Of a DNA stretch of 15,381 nucleotides, positions 7,393 through 14,742 are shown one piece after another; the stretch's first letter is position 1; every line of letters starts with the position of its first letter. Source of the DNA: Pseudomonas sp. ACM7 (GTDB lineage Bacteria > Pseudomonadota > Gammaproteobacteria > Pseudomonadales > Pseudomonadaceae); contig NZ_CP024866.1 of NCBI RefSeq assembly GCF_004136015.1, positions 53,447 to 68,827 of the forward strand. The letters are read 5' to 3'. The notes below the pieces were generated by a model that saw only the letters and a list, made by a program, of their open reading frames with translations, was not told the origin of the DNA and made no database searches. A program made the position numbers and the translations under genes.

Positions 7393-8961
7393 TTATCTCC
7401 GGACCGCCGATTCGTTGAAAACGTGCAACGACGGCTTGGTCAACGTGTCGCCGGTGGTGTATTGCGGGGATGTTTTTTCGATGTGCTGGATGACGGCTTC
7501 TTCGCGCTTGAGGTCGATTGAACGGCTGAACCAGTAGTAGACCAGCCCCGACACGATCAGCCCGACCAGCCAGGCGATATCGATGCTGCCGAGCGCTTTG
7601 GCGAGTGGGCCGACATACACTTCACGCTGCTCGACGCCGTCGTAGATGTAGAAGAACGGAATCATCGAAATGAAGCCGATGGCATACGCCGCGATGCCGC
7701 GCAGGCCCCAGCTGCCGTAGATGTTGCCGTGGGGCATGAAGAAATGCGGGATGGCGTAGCGGCCCTTGCGGACGAAGAAGTAGTCGGTCAGGTTGACCGA
7801 GGTCCAGGGCACCAGGAAGTACAGCATCACCACCAGGTAGATGCCCAACACCGACAGGCCTTTGCCCGAACTCTGGATGCTCAGCGCCACGCCCAGTTGC
7901 AGCAGGATCACGAAACCAATCGCCAGGATGCGCGCCTTGCGGGTCGGTTCGATGTGCTTGATCGAGTCGACGCAGGTCAGCGTGGTCAACTTCGCGCTGT
8001 AGATGTTCATGGCGATGACCGGCAGGAACGCCAGGATCGTGACGACCACCACCACAGTCCCCATCAGTGGCGACACGGTGTTGCCGACTTGCCCAAGGGC
8101 CACCAGCACGTCCGTGGAATGCAGGTGATCGGCCAGCCAGCCACCGACAGAGATCATCCATGCGCCGGACAACGAGGCACCCAGGAACACCACCGCGATC
8201 AGTTTGCCGCTGGAGGTGTTCTTCGGCAGGTAACGCGAATAGTCAGACACATACGGGGCGTAAGCGATGTTGTAACTCGCCGCTGCCGCGAACTGGGCGA
8301 TGAAGCCAGTCCAGTTGAAGCCCAGCGGCGCCGGGGCCACTTCACCGGCCGCAAGCACCGGCACCGCGGCATCGGGAACCCAGCCCATCAGCACCGCTAA
8401 CGTCACCAGGCCGTAAAGCGGAAGCGACAGGTACAGCGCCCATTTGAAACTGCGGTGCATCCAGTCATGCCCGAGGATCGCCAATACGGCCGCCGGTATC
8501 GTCACCGCCACCGCGATCACTGCGGGGTTGAAACCGAATAGCGTGTGCAGTCCCTGCATCATCAACACCAGGTTGACGATGTTGAAACCGGCGAACACAA
8601 ATAGCGTCGCCAGCAGCACCAGGATCACACCGCGATAGCCGAACTGCGCACGGGACTGGATCATTTGCGGCAAGCCAAGGTGTGGACCTTGCGAGCCGTG
8701 AAACGCCATGAACAGCGTGCCGAACATGATGCCCAGCGTGCCAGCGAGTGTGGTCCAGAGCGCGGTCAGGCCGACGCTCGGGCCGACGAAGCCGATGGTC
8801 ATGGTGAAGAAAGTGAAATTGCCGAGGAACCAGAACGGGCCCTGGCTCGACAGTTTATCGGTGCGCTCGCTCTCCGGGATGAAATCGATTGAATGGCTTT
8901 CGACGACGGGTTTGTCGTCCAGGACCGACACGCTCAGGGCTGACTTGGCGTTAGTGTTCAT
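7393..8961 (-). CDS. NCS1-family permease (cytosine/purine permease type)
   Basis: Inner-membrane symporter of the nucleobase:cation symporter-1 family, whose members take up cytosine, purines, hydantoins, allantoin, thiamine and similar small nitrogen compounds with H+ or Na+. The 522 residues have about 12 hydrophobic segments. Family marks include [18 protein letters not shown] near residue 41, the conserved region [18 protein letters not shown] in the middle, and VNLTDYF late in the protein. Both termini are polar and presumably cytoplasmic. The gene is followed after 2 bp by the GMC dehydrogenase gene, while 174 bp holding a REP pair separate it from the upstream aldehyde dehydrogenase. 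Its place in the operon implies that it imports the pathway substrate, perhaps a guanidino or ureido compound. Specificity cannot be read from the sequence. The Shine-Dalgarno is weak (AAGAGA). Confidence 0.8.
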   Translation of the reverse strand: MNTNAKSALSVSVLDDKPVVESHSIDFIPESERTDKLSSQGPFWFLGNFTFFTMTIGFVGPSVGLTALWTTLAGTLGIMFGTLFMAFHGSQGPHLGLPQMIQSRAQFGYRGVILVLLATLFVFAGFNIVNLVLMMQGLHTLFGFNPAVIAVAVTIPAAVLAILGHDWMHRSFKWALYLSLPLYGLVTLAVLMGWVPDAAVPVLAAGEVAPAPLGFNWTGFIAQFAAAASYNIAYAPYVSDYSRYLPKNTSSGKLIAVVFLGASLSGAWMISVGGWLADHLHSTDVLVALGQVGNTVSPLMGTVVVVVTILAFLPVIAMNIYSAKLTTLTCVDSIKHIEPTRKARILAIGFVILLQLGVALSIQSSGKGLSVLGIYLVVMLYFLVPWTSVNLTDYFFVRKGRYAIPHFFMPHGNIYGSWGLRGIAAYAIGFISMIPFFYIYDGVEQREVYVGPLAKALGSIDIAWLVGLIVSGLVYYWFSRSIDLKREEAVIQHIEKTSPQYTTGDTLTKPSLHVFNESAVRR

Positions 8962-9023
8962 GATGGTCTCTTATTGTTGGAAGATCATGACGAGGTAACT
9001 GCATTCTTTTGGGTGAACGACGC

Positions 9024-9119
9024 CCCTGTGGGAGCGGGCTTGCTCGCGAATAGGCCGGCACATCCAACATTGATGTCGACTGATACTCCGCTTTCGCGAG
9101 CAAGCCCGCTCCCACAGGG
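9024..9119. repeat. Inverted REP pair (BIME-like) inside the operon
   Basis: A 27-nt element at 9024-9050, beginning CCCTGTGGGAGCGGGC and ending GCTCGCGAA, is repeated as an exact inverted copy at 9093-9119. The spacer is 42 nt and contains TCGACTGA at 9076-9083. It lies in the 174-bp gap between the aldehyde dehydrogenase and the permease genes. Transcripts could fold into a very stable 27-bp stem that stabilises the upstream mRNA or reduces read-through, separating enzyme from transporter expression. Such elements are spread by REP-associated transposases in pseudomonads; none is encoded here. Confidence 0.85.
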
Positions 9120-9135
9120 TTGAGTCAGCCATGAC

Positions 9136-10650
9136 TCAGGGCAGCGTGATCCAGACCGCCTTGGTTTCGAGCAGGTAATCGAGCTGCTCCGCGCCCAGGT
9201 CCTTGCCGAATCCGGATTGCTTGTAACCACCGAACGGCATCGACGGGTCGAGGGTGCCGTGGGCGTTGACGTAGACCGAACCCGCTTTCAACCGGGGGAT
9301 CAGGCTGTGCACCTTTCCAAGGTCATTGGAATACAGTGCGGCCGCCAGGCCGTAAGGCGAGTCATTGGCCAGGGCCAAAGCCTCTTCTTCATCGTCGAAC
9401 GGTGCGGTGACCAGCACCGGACCAAAGATCTCTTCCTGGACGATGCGCATGTCGTTGCGGCAATGGGCAAAAATGGTCGGCTCGACGAAGAAACCGGGGC
9501 CCTCGACAGGCTGGCCGCCGTAGACCAGTTCGGCGCCTTCTTGCTTGCCGGTTTCGATGTAGTCGGTCACTCGCGCCTTCTGCAACGCCGAGACCAACGG
9601 GCTGATGAAGCAGTCTGGATCCAGACCCGGTGCGATTTTCAGCGTGCGGGTGTAAGCGATCAGTTCGCGCAGGAATTCGTCGTAGACGCTGCGATGAATG
9701 TAGGCGCGAGTACCGGCATCACACACCTGACCGGAGTTGAAAAACACGCCGTTGGCAATGGCCTGGGCGGCGGCCGGCACGTCGGCATCGGCCAATACGA
9801 TTACCGGTGATTTTCCTCCGAGTTCGAGGGTTAGTCGCTTCATTTCGTCCAGTGCCGCGCGGCCAACGGTACGGCCGACCGGGGTCGAGCCGGTGAAGGT
9901 GAGCTTGTCGATACCGGGGTGCGTGGCCATCGCCGCACCGACCACGCTGCCGCGTCCGGTCACGATATTGATCACCCCGTCCGGGATGCCGGCTTCCTGC
10001 ACCAACTCGGCAAAGCGCAAGGCGGACAGCGAGGTCAGTTCGGCGGGTTTGACCACCACGGTGCAACCGGTTGCCAGCGCCGCGCCGAGCTTCCAGGCCA
10101 TGGTTTGCAGCGGGAAGTTCCAGGGCACGATGGCGCCGACCACACCTACCGCTTCCTTGCGGGTATAAGCCAGGTAGTTGCCGGGCAACGACGGTTCAAC
10201 GGTTCGGCCATGCAGCTTCGTCGCCCAACCGGCGAAATAACGCAGCGTATCGACCGTGCCCTGGATATCGACATCCCGCGCAAAGGCGACTGACTTGCCC
10301 ATGTCGATCGATTCGATTTCCGCCAGTTCGGCGGCGTTGCTTTCAATCAGGTCCGCCAGACGTTGCATCATCCGCTCGCGTTCCGCCGGTTTGGCCTGGC
10401 GCCAGGCACCACCGTCAAACTGTGCGCGGGCGGCTTGCACGGCGCGATCCAGATCCTGTGTGGTGCCCATCGGAATACGCGTGATCAGGCCCTCGGTCGA
10501 CGGCTCGATAACATCGGATGTCTGCCCGTCACTGGCCTCGACAAAGGCGCCACCGATGAACATTTTCTGAACCTTGCTGAGGAAGGTCTGGGTGGCTTCG
10601 GATACACCAAATTTCTGGAGATACTGCTTAACGATCGTGTCCATTTTCAT
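9136..10650 (-). CDS. Aldehyde dehydrogenase (NAD(P)-dependent)
   Basis: Soluble enzyme oxidising an aldehyde to its acid. The 504 residues carry the complete ALDH machinery: oxyanion Asn178 in VPWNFP, cofactor-binding KPAE at 201-204 and FTGSTPVG at 252-259, general base Glu276 in LELGGK and nucleophile Cys310 in NSGQVCDAGTR. The C-terminal EEIFGPV and PFGGYKQSG segments are also present. It resembles the betaine-aldehyde, gamma-aminobutyraldehyde and related groups, but the specific substrate cannot be fixed. An N-terminal extension of about 25 residues precedes the usual start of the fold. AGAGGGA stands just before the first ATG at 10650, and a second ATG lies two codons on. It follows the ureohydrolase gene by 21 bp. 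In the proposed pathway it would turn the aldehyde made by the GMC dehydrogenase into a guanidino or amino acid. Confidence 0.85.
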   Translation of the reverse strand: MKMDTIVKQYLQKFGVSEATQTFLSKVQKMFIGGAFVEASDGQTSDVIEPSTEGLITRIPMGTTQDLDRAVQAARAQFDGGAWRQAKPAERERMMQRLADLIESNAAELAEIESIDMGKSVAFARDVDIQGTVDTLRYFAGWATKLHGRTVEPSLPGNYLAYTRKEAVGVVGAIVPWNFPLQTMAWKLGAALATGCTVVVKPAELTSLSALRFAELVQEAGIPDGVINIVTGRGSVVGAAMATHPGIDKLTFTGSTPVGRTVGRAALDEMKRLTLELGGKSPVIVLADADVPAAAQAIANGVFFNSGQVCDAGTRAYIHRSVYDEFLRELIAYTRTLKIAPGLDPDCFISPLVSALQKARVTDYIETGKQEGAELVYGGQPVEGPGFFVEPTIFAHCRNDMRIVQEEIFGPVLVTAPFDDEEEALALANDSPYGLAAALYSNDLGKVHSLIPRLKAGSVYVNAHGTLDPSMPFGGYKQSGFGKDLGAEQLDYLLETKAVWITLP

Positions 10651-10671
10651 TCCCTCTGTGCGGCGGTCGGA

Positions 10672-11676
10672 TCACGCCGTGGCCGTGGTGGTTTCGCTCA
10701 TGGCGTGCCGTGCTTGAGCCCGCTCATGAAAGATGAAACCGATGCTGTTGAGCAGCAGTTGCGCCGCCAGAATCGAGGTCATGCCGGAAGGATCATAGAC
10801 CGGTGCGACCTCCACCAGATCCATGCCAACGATGTTGCCTTGGCTGCGTTTGGCCAGGGCCTGGATGATTTCCAGCACTTCGTAATAGAGGAAGCCGCCG
10901 TGACTTGGGGTGCCGGTGCCAGGGGCGATGGACGGGTCGAAACCGTCGATGTCGATGGTGATGTAGTAGTTGATGTTCTGCGGGATCAACGCCAGCACAC
11001 CTTCGACGCCGAGGCGGCGCACATCACGGACCGAAAGGATCTTCGAGCCGGCCGCGTGGGCGGCTTCATAGTCGTCACGATTGGACGAAGACACGTTGCG
11101 GATACCCATCTGGGTCATGCCGACAATGTGGTTCATTTCGGACGCGCGGCGCAGCGGGTTGCCATGGCCGTAGCGAACACCGTGGCGCTCGTCGACGAAG
11201 TCCAGGTGCGCATCGAAGTGGATGATGTGGATCGGGCCGCGGCCCTCGAACGCCTTGATCACCGGGGCGTGAACCGAATGATCGCCACCGAGTACAACCG
11301 GCATGACGCCGGCATCCAGAATCTTGCGCACGGCGTATTCGGTGTTCTCGTTACTGGTGACCATGTCGGTGTGCACGATGTCGGCATCACCGACGTCGAC
11401 CATGCGCACGTCAGAGGCGGTCAGGTACATGACGTCATCTTCGTGGTCATAGGCGCCGGCATGGCCGAAGGAAAACAGGGTCGATGCCTCACGAATGCCG
11501 CGTGGTCCGAAGCGTGCGCCGGAACGCCACTGGGTACCCATGTCGTTGGGCACGCCGAGGACCGCCACGTCCGCATCCAATGCATCCCAATCGGTGCACA
11601 CCGGGGATTTACCAAAGGTGCAGTGACCCACGAATGGCAGGTTCAGGCGACCGGATTCATAACCGTTGTTCGACAT
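10672..11676 (-). CDS. Agmatinase/guanidino-acid ureohydrolase family protein
   Basis: Binuclear manganese enzyme of the arginase-agmatinase superfamily, hydrolysing a guanidino group to urea and an amine. Counted from ATG 11676 (334 residues), all metal ligands are present: His133 in GGDHS, Asp155, His157 and Asp159 in FDAHLD, and Asp242 and Asp244 in DIDGFDPSIAPGTGTP. It is longer than E. coli SpeB (about 306). After the DAHLD motif it has HGNPLRRASE, where I recall classical agmatinases having HGT plus a hydrophobic residue, so agmatine is not certain. Alternatives are 4-guanidinobutyrate, 3-guanidinopropionate and guanidinoacetate. Start choice: TTGGAG lies 9 nt before ATG 11676; a TTG at 11691 and an ATG at 11685 are in frame but poorly spaced. 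It is the first gene of the operon, divergent from the LysR gene. Confidence 0.85.
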   Translation of the reverse strand: MSNNGYESGRLNLPFVGHCTFGKSPVCTDWDALDADVAVLGVPNDMGTQWRSGARFGPRGIREASTLFSFGHAGAYDHEDDVMYLTASDVRMVDVGDADIVHTDMVTSNENTEYAVRKILDAGVMPVVLGGDHSVHAPVIKAFEGRGPIHIIHFDAHLDFVDERHGVRYGHGNPLRRASEMNHIVGMTQMGIRNVSSSNRDDYEAAHAAGSKILSVRDVRRLGVEGVLALIPQNINYYITIDIDGFDPSIAPGTGTPSHGGFLYYEVLEIIQALAKRSQGNIVGMDLVEVAPVYDPSGMTSILAAQLLLNSIGFIFHERAQARHAMSETTTATA

Positions 11677-11738
11677 TTCAGGCATCTCCAATTCTTGTTA
11701 TCAGCTAGCGGACTTGGAAGGCGACCGCCGTTGGAATG

Positions 11739-11744
11739 ACTATG
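11739..11744 (-). promoter_or_regulatory. Candidate -10 of the ureohydrolase operon
   Basis: Read on the minus strand this is CATAGT, four of six matches to TATAAT. Transcription would start near 11732, placing the centre of the proposed LysR box (11796) at about -64, the usual position for a LysR recognition site. No good -35 is seen, as expected for an activated promoter. This rests on spacing alone. Confidence 0.25.
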
Positions 11745-11788
11745 GGCGCAGGTTTTCGTGGAAAAAATGCTAAACATCAGATACTCAT

Positions 11789-11803
11789 ATCGGCATTACC
11801 GAT
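11789..11803. promoter_or_regulatory. Candidate LysR-type operator
   Basis: ATCGGCATTACCGAT is a perfect dyad (ATCGG/CCGAT, 5-nt spacer) and contains the T-N11-A core of LysR-type sites (T11790, A11802). It sits 24 bp before the LysR gene and about 112 bp before the divergent ureohydrolase gene, so one site could serve both autoregulation and activation of the operon. Confidence 0.5.
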
Positions 11804-11827
11804 GCATCCACGCGTGGGAGGTCCAAG

Positions 11828-12742
11828 GTGATCCAGCTGCACGATGTCGATCTGAAACTGCTCAGGGTGTTCGCCGCGATTGTCAGGTGCGGCGGTTTCT
11901 CTGCCGCGCAGGCGGCGTTGAATGCCGGCCAGTCAACCATCAGCGAACAGATGACTCATCTGGAAACCCGGCTGGGGGTCAAACTCTGTCAACGCGGGCG
12001 CAGCGGCTTTCGCCTGACCGAGCAAGGCGTGGCGATCCACGAAGCCACTCAGCGTCTGCTCTCGGCGGTGGAAAACTTCTGCATGGACGCTGACGTGCTC
12101 AAGCAGCACATCAGCGGCAAACTCAATCTGGGGATCATCGACACCACCATTACCGATCCCGATTCTCCACTGCCGCGAACCACCCAGCGCTTCGTCTCCA
12201 GAGGGCATGATGTGCACCTGAACGTGTACGTCGGCACCCCCGCAGAACTGGAAGAACGCGTGCTCGACGGCCGACTGCACCTGGCCATCGGGCACTTCCC
12301 GATCTACGTTCCGGGGCTGTTGCACTCGCCGCTGTATCAGGAAGCACTGGGCTTGTATTGCGGGCGGCGGCATCCGCTGTATGGCAGCAAGGCGGAGGGC
12401 GACGAACTGCTCGAAGAGATTGCCGCGAGCCGGATTGTGGTCAGGGGCTACATGCAGCAATACGATCTGGAACACTTGGGCGTCAGTAAGGCTGCGGCTA
12501 CGGTGGACAACATCGAAGCGCTGGCGATTCTGCTGATCTCCGGCGCCTATCTGGGCTTTCTGCCGATGCACTTCGCAGCTCAGTGGGTCAAGACCGGCGA
12601 GATGCACCAACTGGCGCCCACCAGCTTGCAACTGATGTCGCCATTTGACGTGATCACCCGACGCGGCACTGCCCCGCCGCCGATCCTTCAGGCGTTCCTT
12701 GAGGATCTGGCCGCCTGTTCGCGCACCACCGGCAACACCTGA
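11828..12742 (+). CDS. LysR-type transcriptional regulator
   Basis: DNA-binding regulator of 304 residues. The N-terminal winged helix-turn-helix covers about residues 5-64, with FSAAQAALNAGQSTISEQM as the helix-turn-helix and LETRLGVKLCQR as the wing region. The rest is a periplasmic-binding-protein-like effector domain starting near GKLNLGIID (residue 97). The GTG start is supported by GGGAGG at 11816-11821, 6 nt upstream. It is divergent from the ureohydrolase-ALDH-permease-GMC operon, which, as is usual for the family, it probably activates in response to the substrate or an intermediate. The candidate box at 11789-11803 is suitably placed. gcsR follows on the same strand after 56 bp, but I see no reason to couple the two functionally. 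The effector is unknown. Confidence 0.85.
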   Translation: MIQLHDVDLKLLRVFAAIVRCGGFSAAQAALNAGQSTISEQMTHLETRLGVKLCQRGRSGFRLTEQGVAIHEATQRLLSAVENFCMDADVLKQHISGKLNLGIIDTTITDPDSPLPRTTQRFVSRGHDVHLNVYVGTPAELEERVLDGRLHLAIGHFPIYVPGLLHSPLYQEALGLYCGRRHPLYGSKAEGDELLEEIAASRIVVRGYMQQYDLEHLGVSKAAATVDNIEALAILLISGAYLGFLPMHFAAQWVKTGEMHQLAPTSLQLMSPFDVITRRGTAPPPILQAFLEDLAACSRTTGNT

Positions 12743-12748
12743 CAGACA

Positions 12749-12760
12749 CGGCACGTGCCG
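12749..12760. promoter_or_regulatory. 12-bp palindrome before gcsR
   Basis: CGGCACGTGCCG is perfectly palindromic, begins 7 bp after the LysR stop codon and ends 38 bp before the gcsR start. With no central loop it is better read as a DNA-binding site than a terminator. No regulator is recognised, and chance occurrence in GC-rich DNA is possible. Confidence 0.2.
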
Positions 12761-12798
12761 GTCATACTCATTCTGTTCGCAACCCTTGCAGGCCACCT

Positions 12799-14307
12799 AT
12801 GCGCATCCACGTCACCTTCATCGACCGCGTCGGCATCACCCAGGAAGTGCTGGCCCTGCTCGGTGGGCGCCGTTTCAATCTGGATGCCGTCGAGATGGTG
12901 CCGCCCAACGTTTACATCGATGCGCCCACCCTCGGGGCCGATGTACTGGAAGAGCTGCGCGAGGCTTTTCTTGGGGTGCGGGGCGTGCAAGCGGTGACGA
13001 TGGTCGACATCCTCCCGGGGCAGCGCCGACGCTTGCAACTCGATGCCTTGCTGGCGGCCAGCACCGACCCGGTGTTGGCGGTGGATGAGCGAGGTCATGT
13101 GCTGCTGGCCAACCCGGCGCTGATCGCACTCTGTGGCCGTGAACCCGCCGGTGAGCCGTTGACGGCGCTATTCGATGATCCTTCGCTGCATCACACATTG
13201 ATCGAACACGGTTTTCGTCTGCCCATGCACGAGGTCAGTCTCGGTGGTCAGACGCTGCTGCTGGACGCCATGCCCATCACCGATGCTGGCGCCCTGCTGA
13301 CCCTGTATCAACCGAACCGCATCGGTGAACGTCTCTCGGCGCTGCATCATGATCATGCCGAAGGTTTCGATGCGCTGCTCGGCGAGTCACCGGCGATTCG
13401 GACCCTCAAGGCCCGCGCCCAGCGCGTTGCAACGCTCGATGCACCGCTGCTGATTCAGGGCGAAACCGGCACCGGTAAAGAGCTGGTGGCGCGTGCCTGC
13501 CACGCGATCAGCGCCCGGCATGACTCGCCCTTCCTGGCCCTGAACTGCGCGGCGCTGCCGGAGAGCCTCGCCGAAAGCGAGCTGTTCGGCTATGCCGCGG
13601 GCGCTTTCACCGGTGCCCAGCGCGGCGGCAAACTCGGCCTGCTGGAACTGGCCGACCAGGGCACGGTGTTCCTCGACGAAGTCGGTGAAATGTCGCCCTA
13701 CTTGCAAGCCAAGTTGCTGCGCTTTTTAAGCGATGGCTGCTTCCGTCGGGTGGGTGGCGATCGTGAGGTCAGGGTCAACGTGCGCGTCCTCAGCGCGACC
13801 CACCGTGATCTGGAAAAAATGGTCGGCGAAGGCAGTTTTCGCGAGGACCTGTTTTACCGCCTGAATGTGCTCAATCTGCAAGTGCCGCCGTTGCGCGAGC
13901 GCGGTCATGACATCCTGTTGATGGCCAATCATTTCATGCAGCAGGCCTGCGCGCAGATCCAGCGTCCGGTGTGTCGACTGGCGCCCGGGACCTATCCGGC
14001 GCTGCTCGGTAACCGCTGGCCGGGCAATGTACGGCAACTGCAGAACGTGATTTTTCGTGCTGCTGCAATTTGCGAGAATCCACTGGTGGACATCGACGAC
14101 CTCGACATTGCCAGAACGGCGGTGGAGCGGCAAAACGACGGTGAGGTCGGCAGCCTGGAGGATGCCGTCGAAGGGTTTGAAAAGAACCTGCTGGAACAGC
14201 TCTACAGCAGCTATCCCTCCAGCCGTTTACTGGCGGCACGCCTGCAAACCTCGCACAGTGCGATCGCCATCCGGCTGCGTAAATATGGCATTCCCAACAA
14301 ACCCTGA
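12799..14307 (+). CDS. gcsR: TyrR-like sigma-54 activator of glycine cleavage genes
   Basis: Enhancer-binding protein of 502 residues. Order of domains: an N-terminal ACT-like amino-acid-binding domain (1-75, beginning MRIHVTFIDRVGITQEVL), a PAS-like region (about 78-185), an AAA+ domain and a TyrR-type helix-turn-helix (about 474-497). The AAA+ domain has Walker A GETGTGKE at 221-228, the sigma-54 contact loop GAFTGA at 268-273 and Walker B GTVFLDE at 288-294. The intact GAFTGA loop separates it from E. coli TyrR and fits an activator of sigma-54 promoters. In P. aeruginosa, GcsR responds to glycine and activates the second glycine cleavage operon. Here gcvH2 lies 435 bp downstream behind a matching sigma-54 promoter, so the assignment is strong. 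The ribosome binding site is weak (CAGG about 7 nt before ATG). Confidence 0.9.
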   Translation: MRIHVTFIDRVGITQEVLALLGGRRFNLDAVEMVPPNVYIDAPTLGADVLEELREAFLGVRGVQAVTMVDILPGQRRRLQLDALLAASTDPVLAVDERGHVLLANPALIALCGREPAGEPLTALFDDPSLHHTLIEHGFRLPMHEVSLGGQTLLLDAMPITDAGALLTLYQPNRIGERLSALHHDHAEGFDALLGESPAIRTLKARAQRVATLDAPLLIQGETGTGKELVARACHAISARHDSPFLALNCAALPESLAESELFGYAAGAFTGAQRGGKLGLLELADQGTVFLDEVGEMSPYLQAKLLRFLSDGCFRRVGGDREVRVNVRVLSATHRDLEKMVGEGSFREDLFYRLNVLNLQVPPLRERGHDILLMANHFMQQACAQIQRPVCRLAPGTYPALLGNRWPGNVRQLQNVIFRAAAICENPLVDIDDLDIARTAVERQNDGEVGSLEDAVEGFEKNLLEQLYSSYPSSRLLAARLQTSHSAIAIRLRKYGIPNKP

Positions 14308-14345
14308 TGCCTTTGCCGCAATGCATCTTCACCAACACCATCCAA

Positions 14346-14443
14346 CCCCTGTGGGAGCGAGCTTGCTCGCGAAAGCGGACTGACATTCCCTATTAATATC
14401 GACTGACACGGCCTCTTCGCGAGCAAGCTCGCTCCCACAGGGG
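14346..14443. repeat. Inverted REP pair (BIME-like) after gcsR
   Basis: A 28-nt element (14346-14373), starting CCCCTGTGGGAGCGAGC and ending GCTCGCGAA, is repeated as an exact inverted copy at 14416-14443. The spacer is again 42 nt, with TCGACTGA at 14399-14406, the same offset as in the pair at 9024-9119. It begins 38 bp after the gcsR stop and likely insulates gcsR mRNA from the gcv promoter region. Confidence 0.85.
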
Positions 14444-14463
14444 TCAAGAACAACCCCCCCTTT

Positions 14464-14481
14464 TGTATGCAATTCGATACA
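14464..14481. promoter_or_regulatory. Putative GcsR operator 1
   Basis: TGTATGC-N4-CGATACA is an 18-bp imperfect dyad with GTAT-N8-ATAC half-sites, the architecture I recall for GcsR/TyrR-type boxes. It is the most distal of three, with its centre about 162 bp upstream of the -24 element. Confidence 0.6.
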
Positions 14482-14482
14482 T

Positions 14483-14500
14483 CGTATCGAAATCAAGACA
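14483..14500. promoter_or_regulatory. Putative GcsR operator 2 (weaker)
   Basis: CGTATCG-N4-CAAGACA keeps the left half-site GTAT but has AGAC for ATAC on the right. It begins one base after operator 1, and the two share a 19-bp dyad, TTCGATAC-ATC-GTATCGAA, at 14473-14491. Adjacent dimers could therefore bind cooperatively. Confidence 0.45.
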
Positions 14501-14551
14501 GACCCTCTCGAAGCGTCTGGCCCAGACTTCGATCCCTCCTCCGTGCATGCC

Positions 14552-14569
14552 TGTATTGATTTCAATACG
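14552..14569. promoter_or_regulatory. Putative GcsR operator 3
   Basis: TGTATTG-N4-CAATACG contains the perfect 16-bp dyad GTATTGA-TT-TCAATAC (14553-14568), the most symmetric of the three sites. It ends 65 bp before the sigma-54 -24 element, with the IHF site in between, as expected for an enhancer site brought to the promoter by DNA bending. Confidence 0.65.
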
Positions 14570-14601
14570 GAAGCTGTACGCCAATCCCGCTAGAAATATC
14601 T

Positions 14602-14614
14602 CAACTCATTGATT
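14602..14614 (-). promoter_or_regulatory. IHF binding site
   Basis: Read on the minus strand, AATCAATGAGTTG matches WATCAA-N4-TTR at every defined position. It lies between operator 3 and the sigma-54 promoter, about 27 bp upstream of the -24 element, where IHF commonly bends DNA to bring an activator to sigma-54 polymerase. Confidence 0.65.
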
Positions 14615-14633
14615 TAAAACTAATAAACTAGAT

Positions 14634-14649
14634 TGGCACCGCCCTTGCT
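14634..14649 (+). promoter_or_regulatory. Sigma-54 (-24/-12) promoter of gcvH2
   Basis: TGGCAC-N5-TTGCT matches the consensus exactly, with GG at 14635-14636 and GC at 14647-14648 separated by 10 bp. Transcription would start near 14660, giving a leader of about 83 nt. The promoter fits the neighbouring activator gcsR. Confidence 0.9.
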
Positions 14650-14696
14650 ATCAACCCTCAAGCCACGCTCGTTGCCCGGCACGAGCCTGTCCATCG

Positions 14697-14720
14697 TCAT
14701 CCGCCACCTGCAGCGGATGA
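14697..14720 (+). other. Leader hairpin of gcvH2
   Basis: TCATCCGC (14697-14704) pairs with GCGGATGA (14713-14720) around an 8-nt loop, and a smaller stem, GCTCGT/ACGAGC, lies at 14667-14686. Both are inside the predicted leader and end before the GAGGAG ribosome binding site at 14732-14737. They may only stabilise the mRNA; no ligand-binding core is visible. Confidence 0.35.
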
Positions 14721-14742
14721 GTCAGAACAATGAGGAGTTGAT

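Noticed and set aside
5981..7537. 518-codon plus-strand reading frame opposite the GMC dehydrogenase gene
   Set aside because: It lies antisense to a gene with full family motifs and spans its junction with the permease gene. The translation shows no recognisable family, and long antisense frames are common in high-GC DNA.
5702..10650. Choline-to-betaine operon (betA, betB)
   Set aside because: The GMC and ALDH genes resemble BetA and BetB in type, but betI is absent. They share an operon with a ureohydrolase and NCS1 permease and are separated by the permease gene, so the bet symbols are not justified.
10363..11739. 458-codon plus-strand frame opposite the ureohydrolase and ALDH genes
   Set aside because: It is a shadow of two well-supported minus-strand genes, with no motif of its own.
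14660..14742. Glycine riboswitch in the gcvH2 leader
   Set aside because: The predicted leader is about 83 nt with two simple hairpins and no recognisable aptamer core. Control by GcsR and sigma-54 already explains glycine response.
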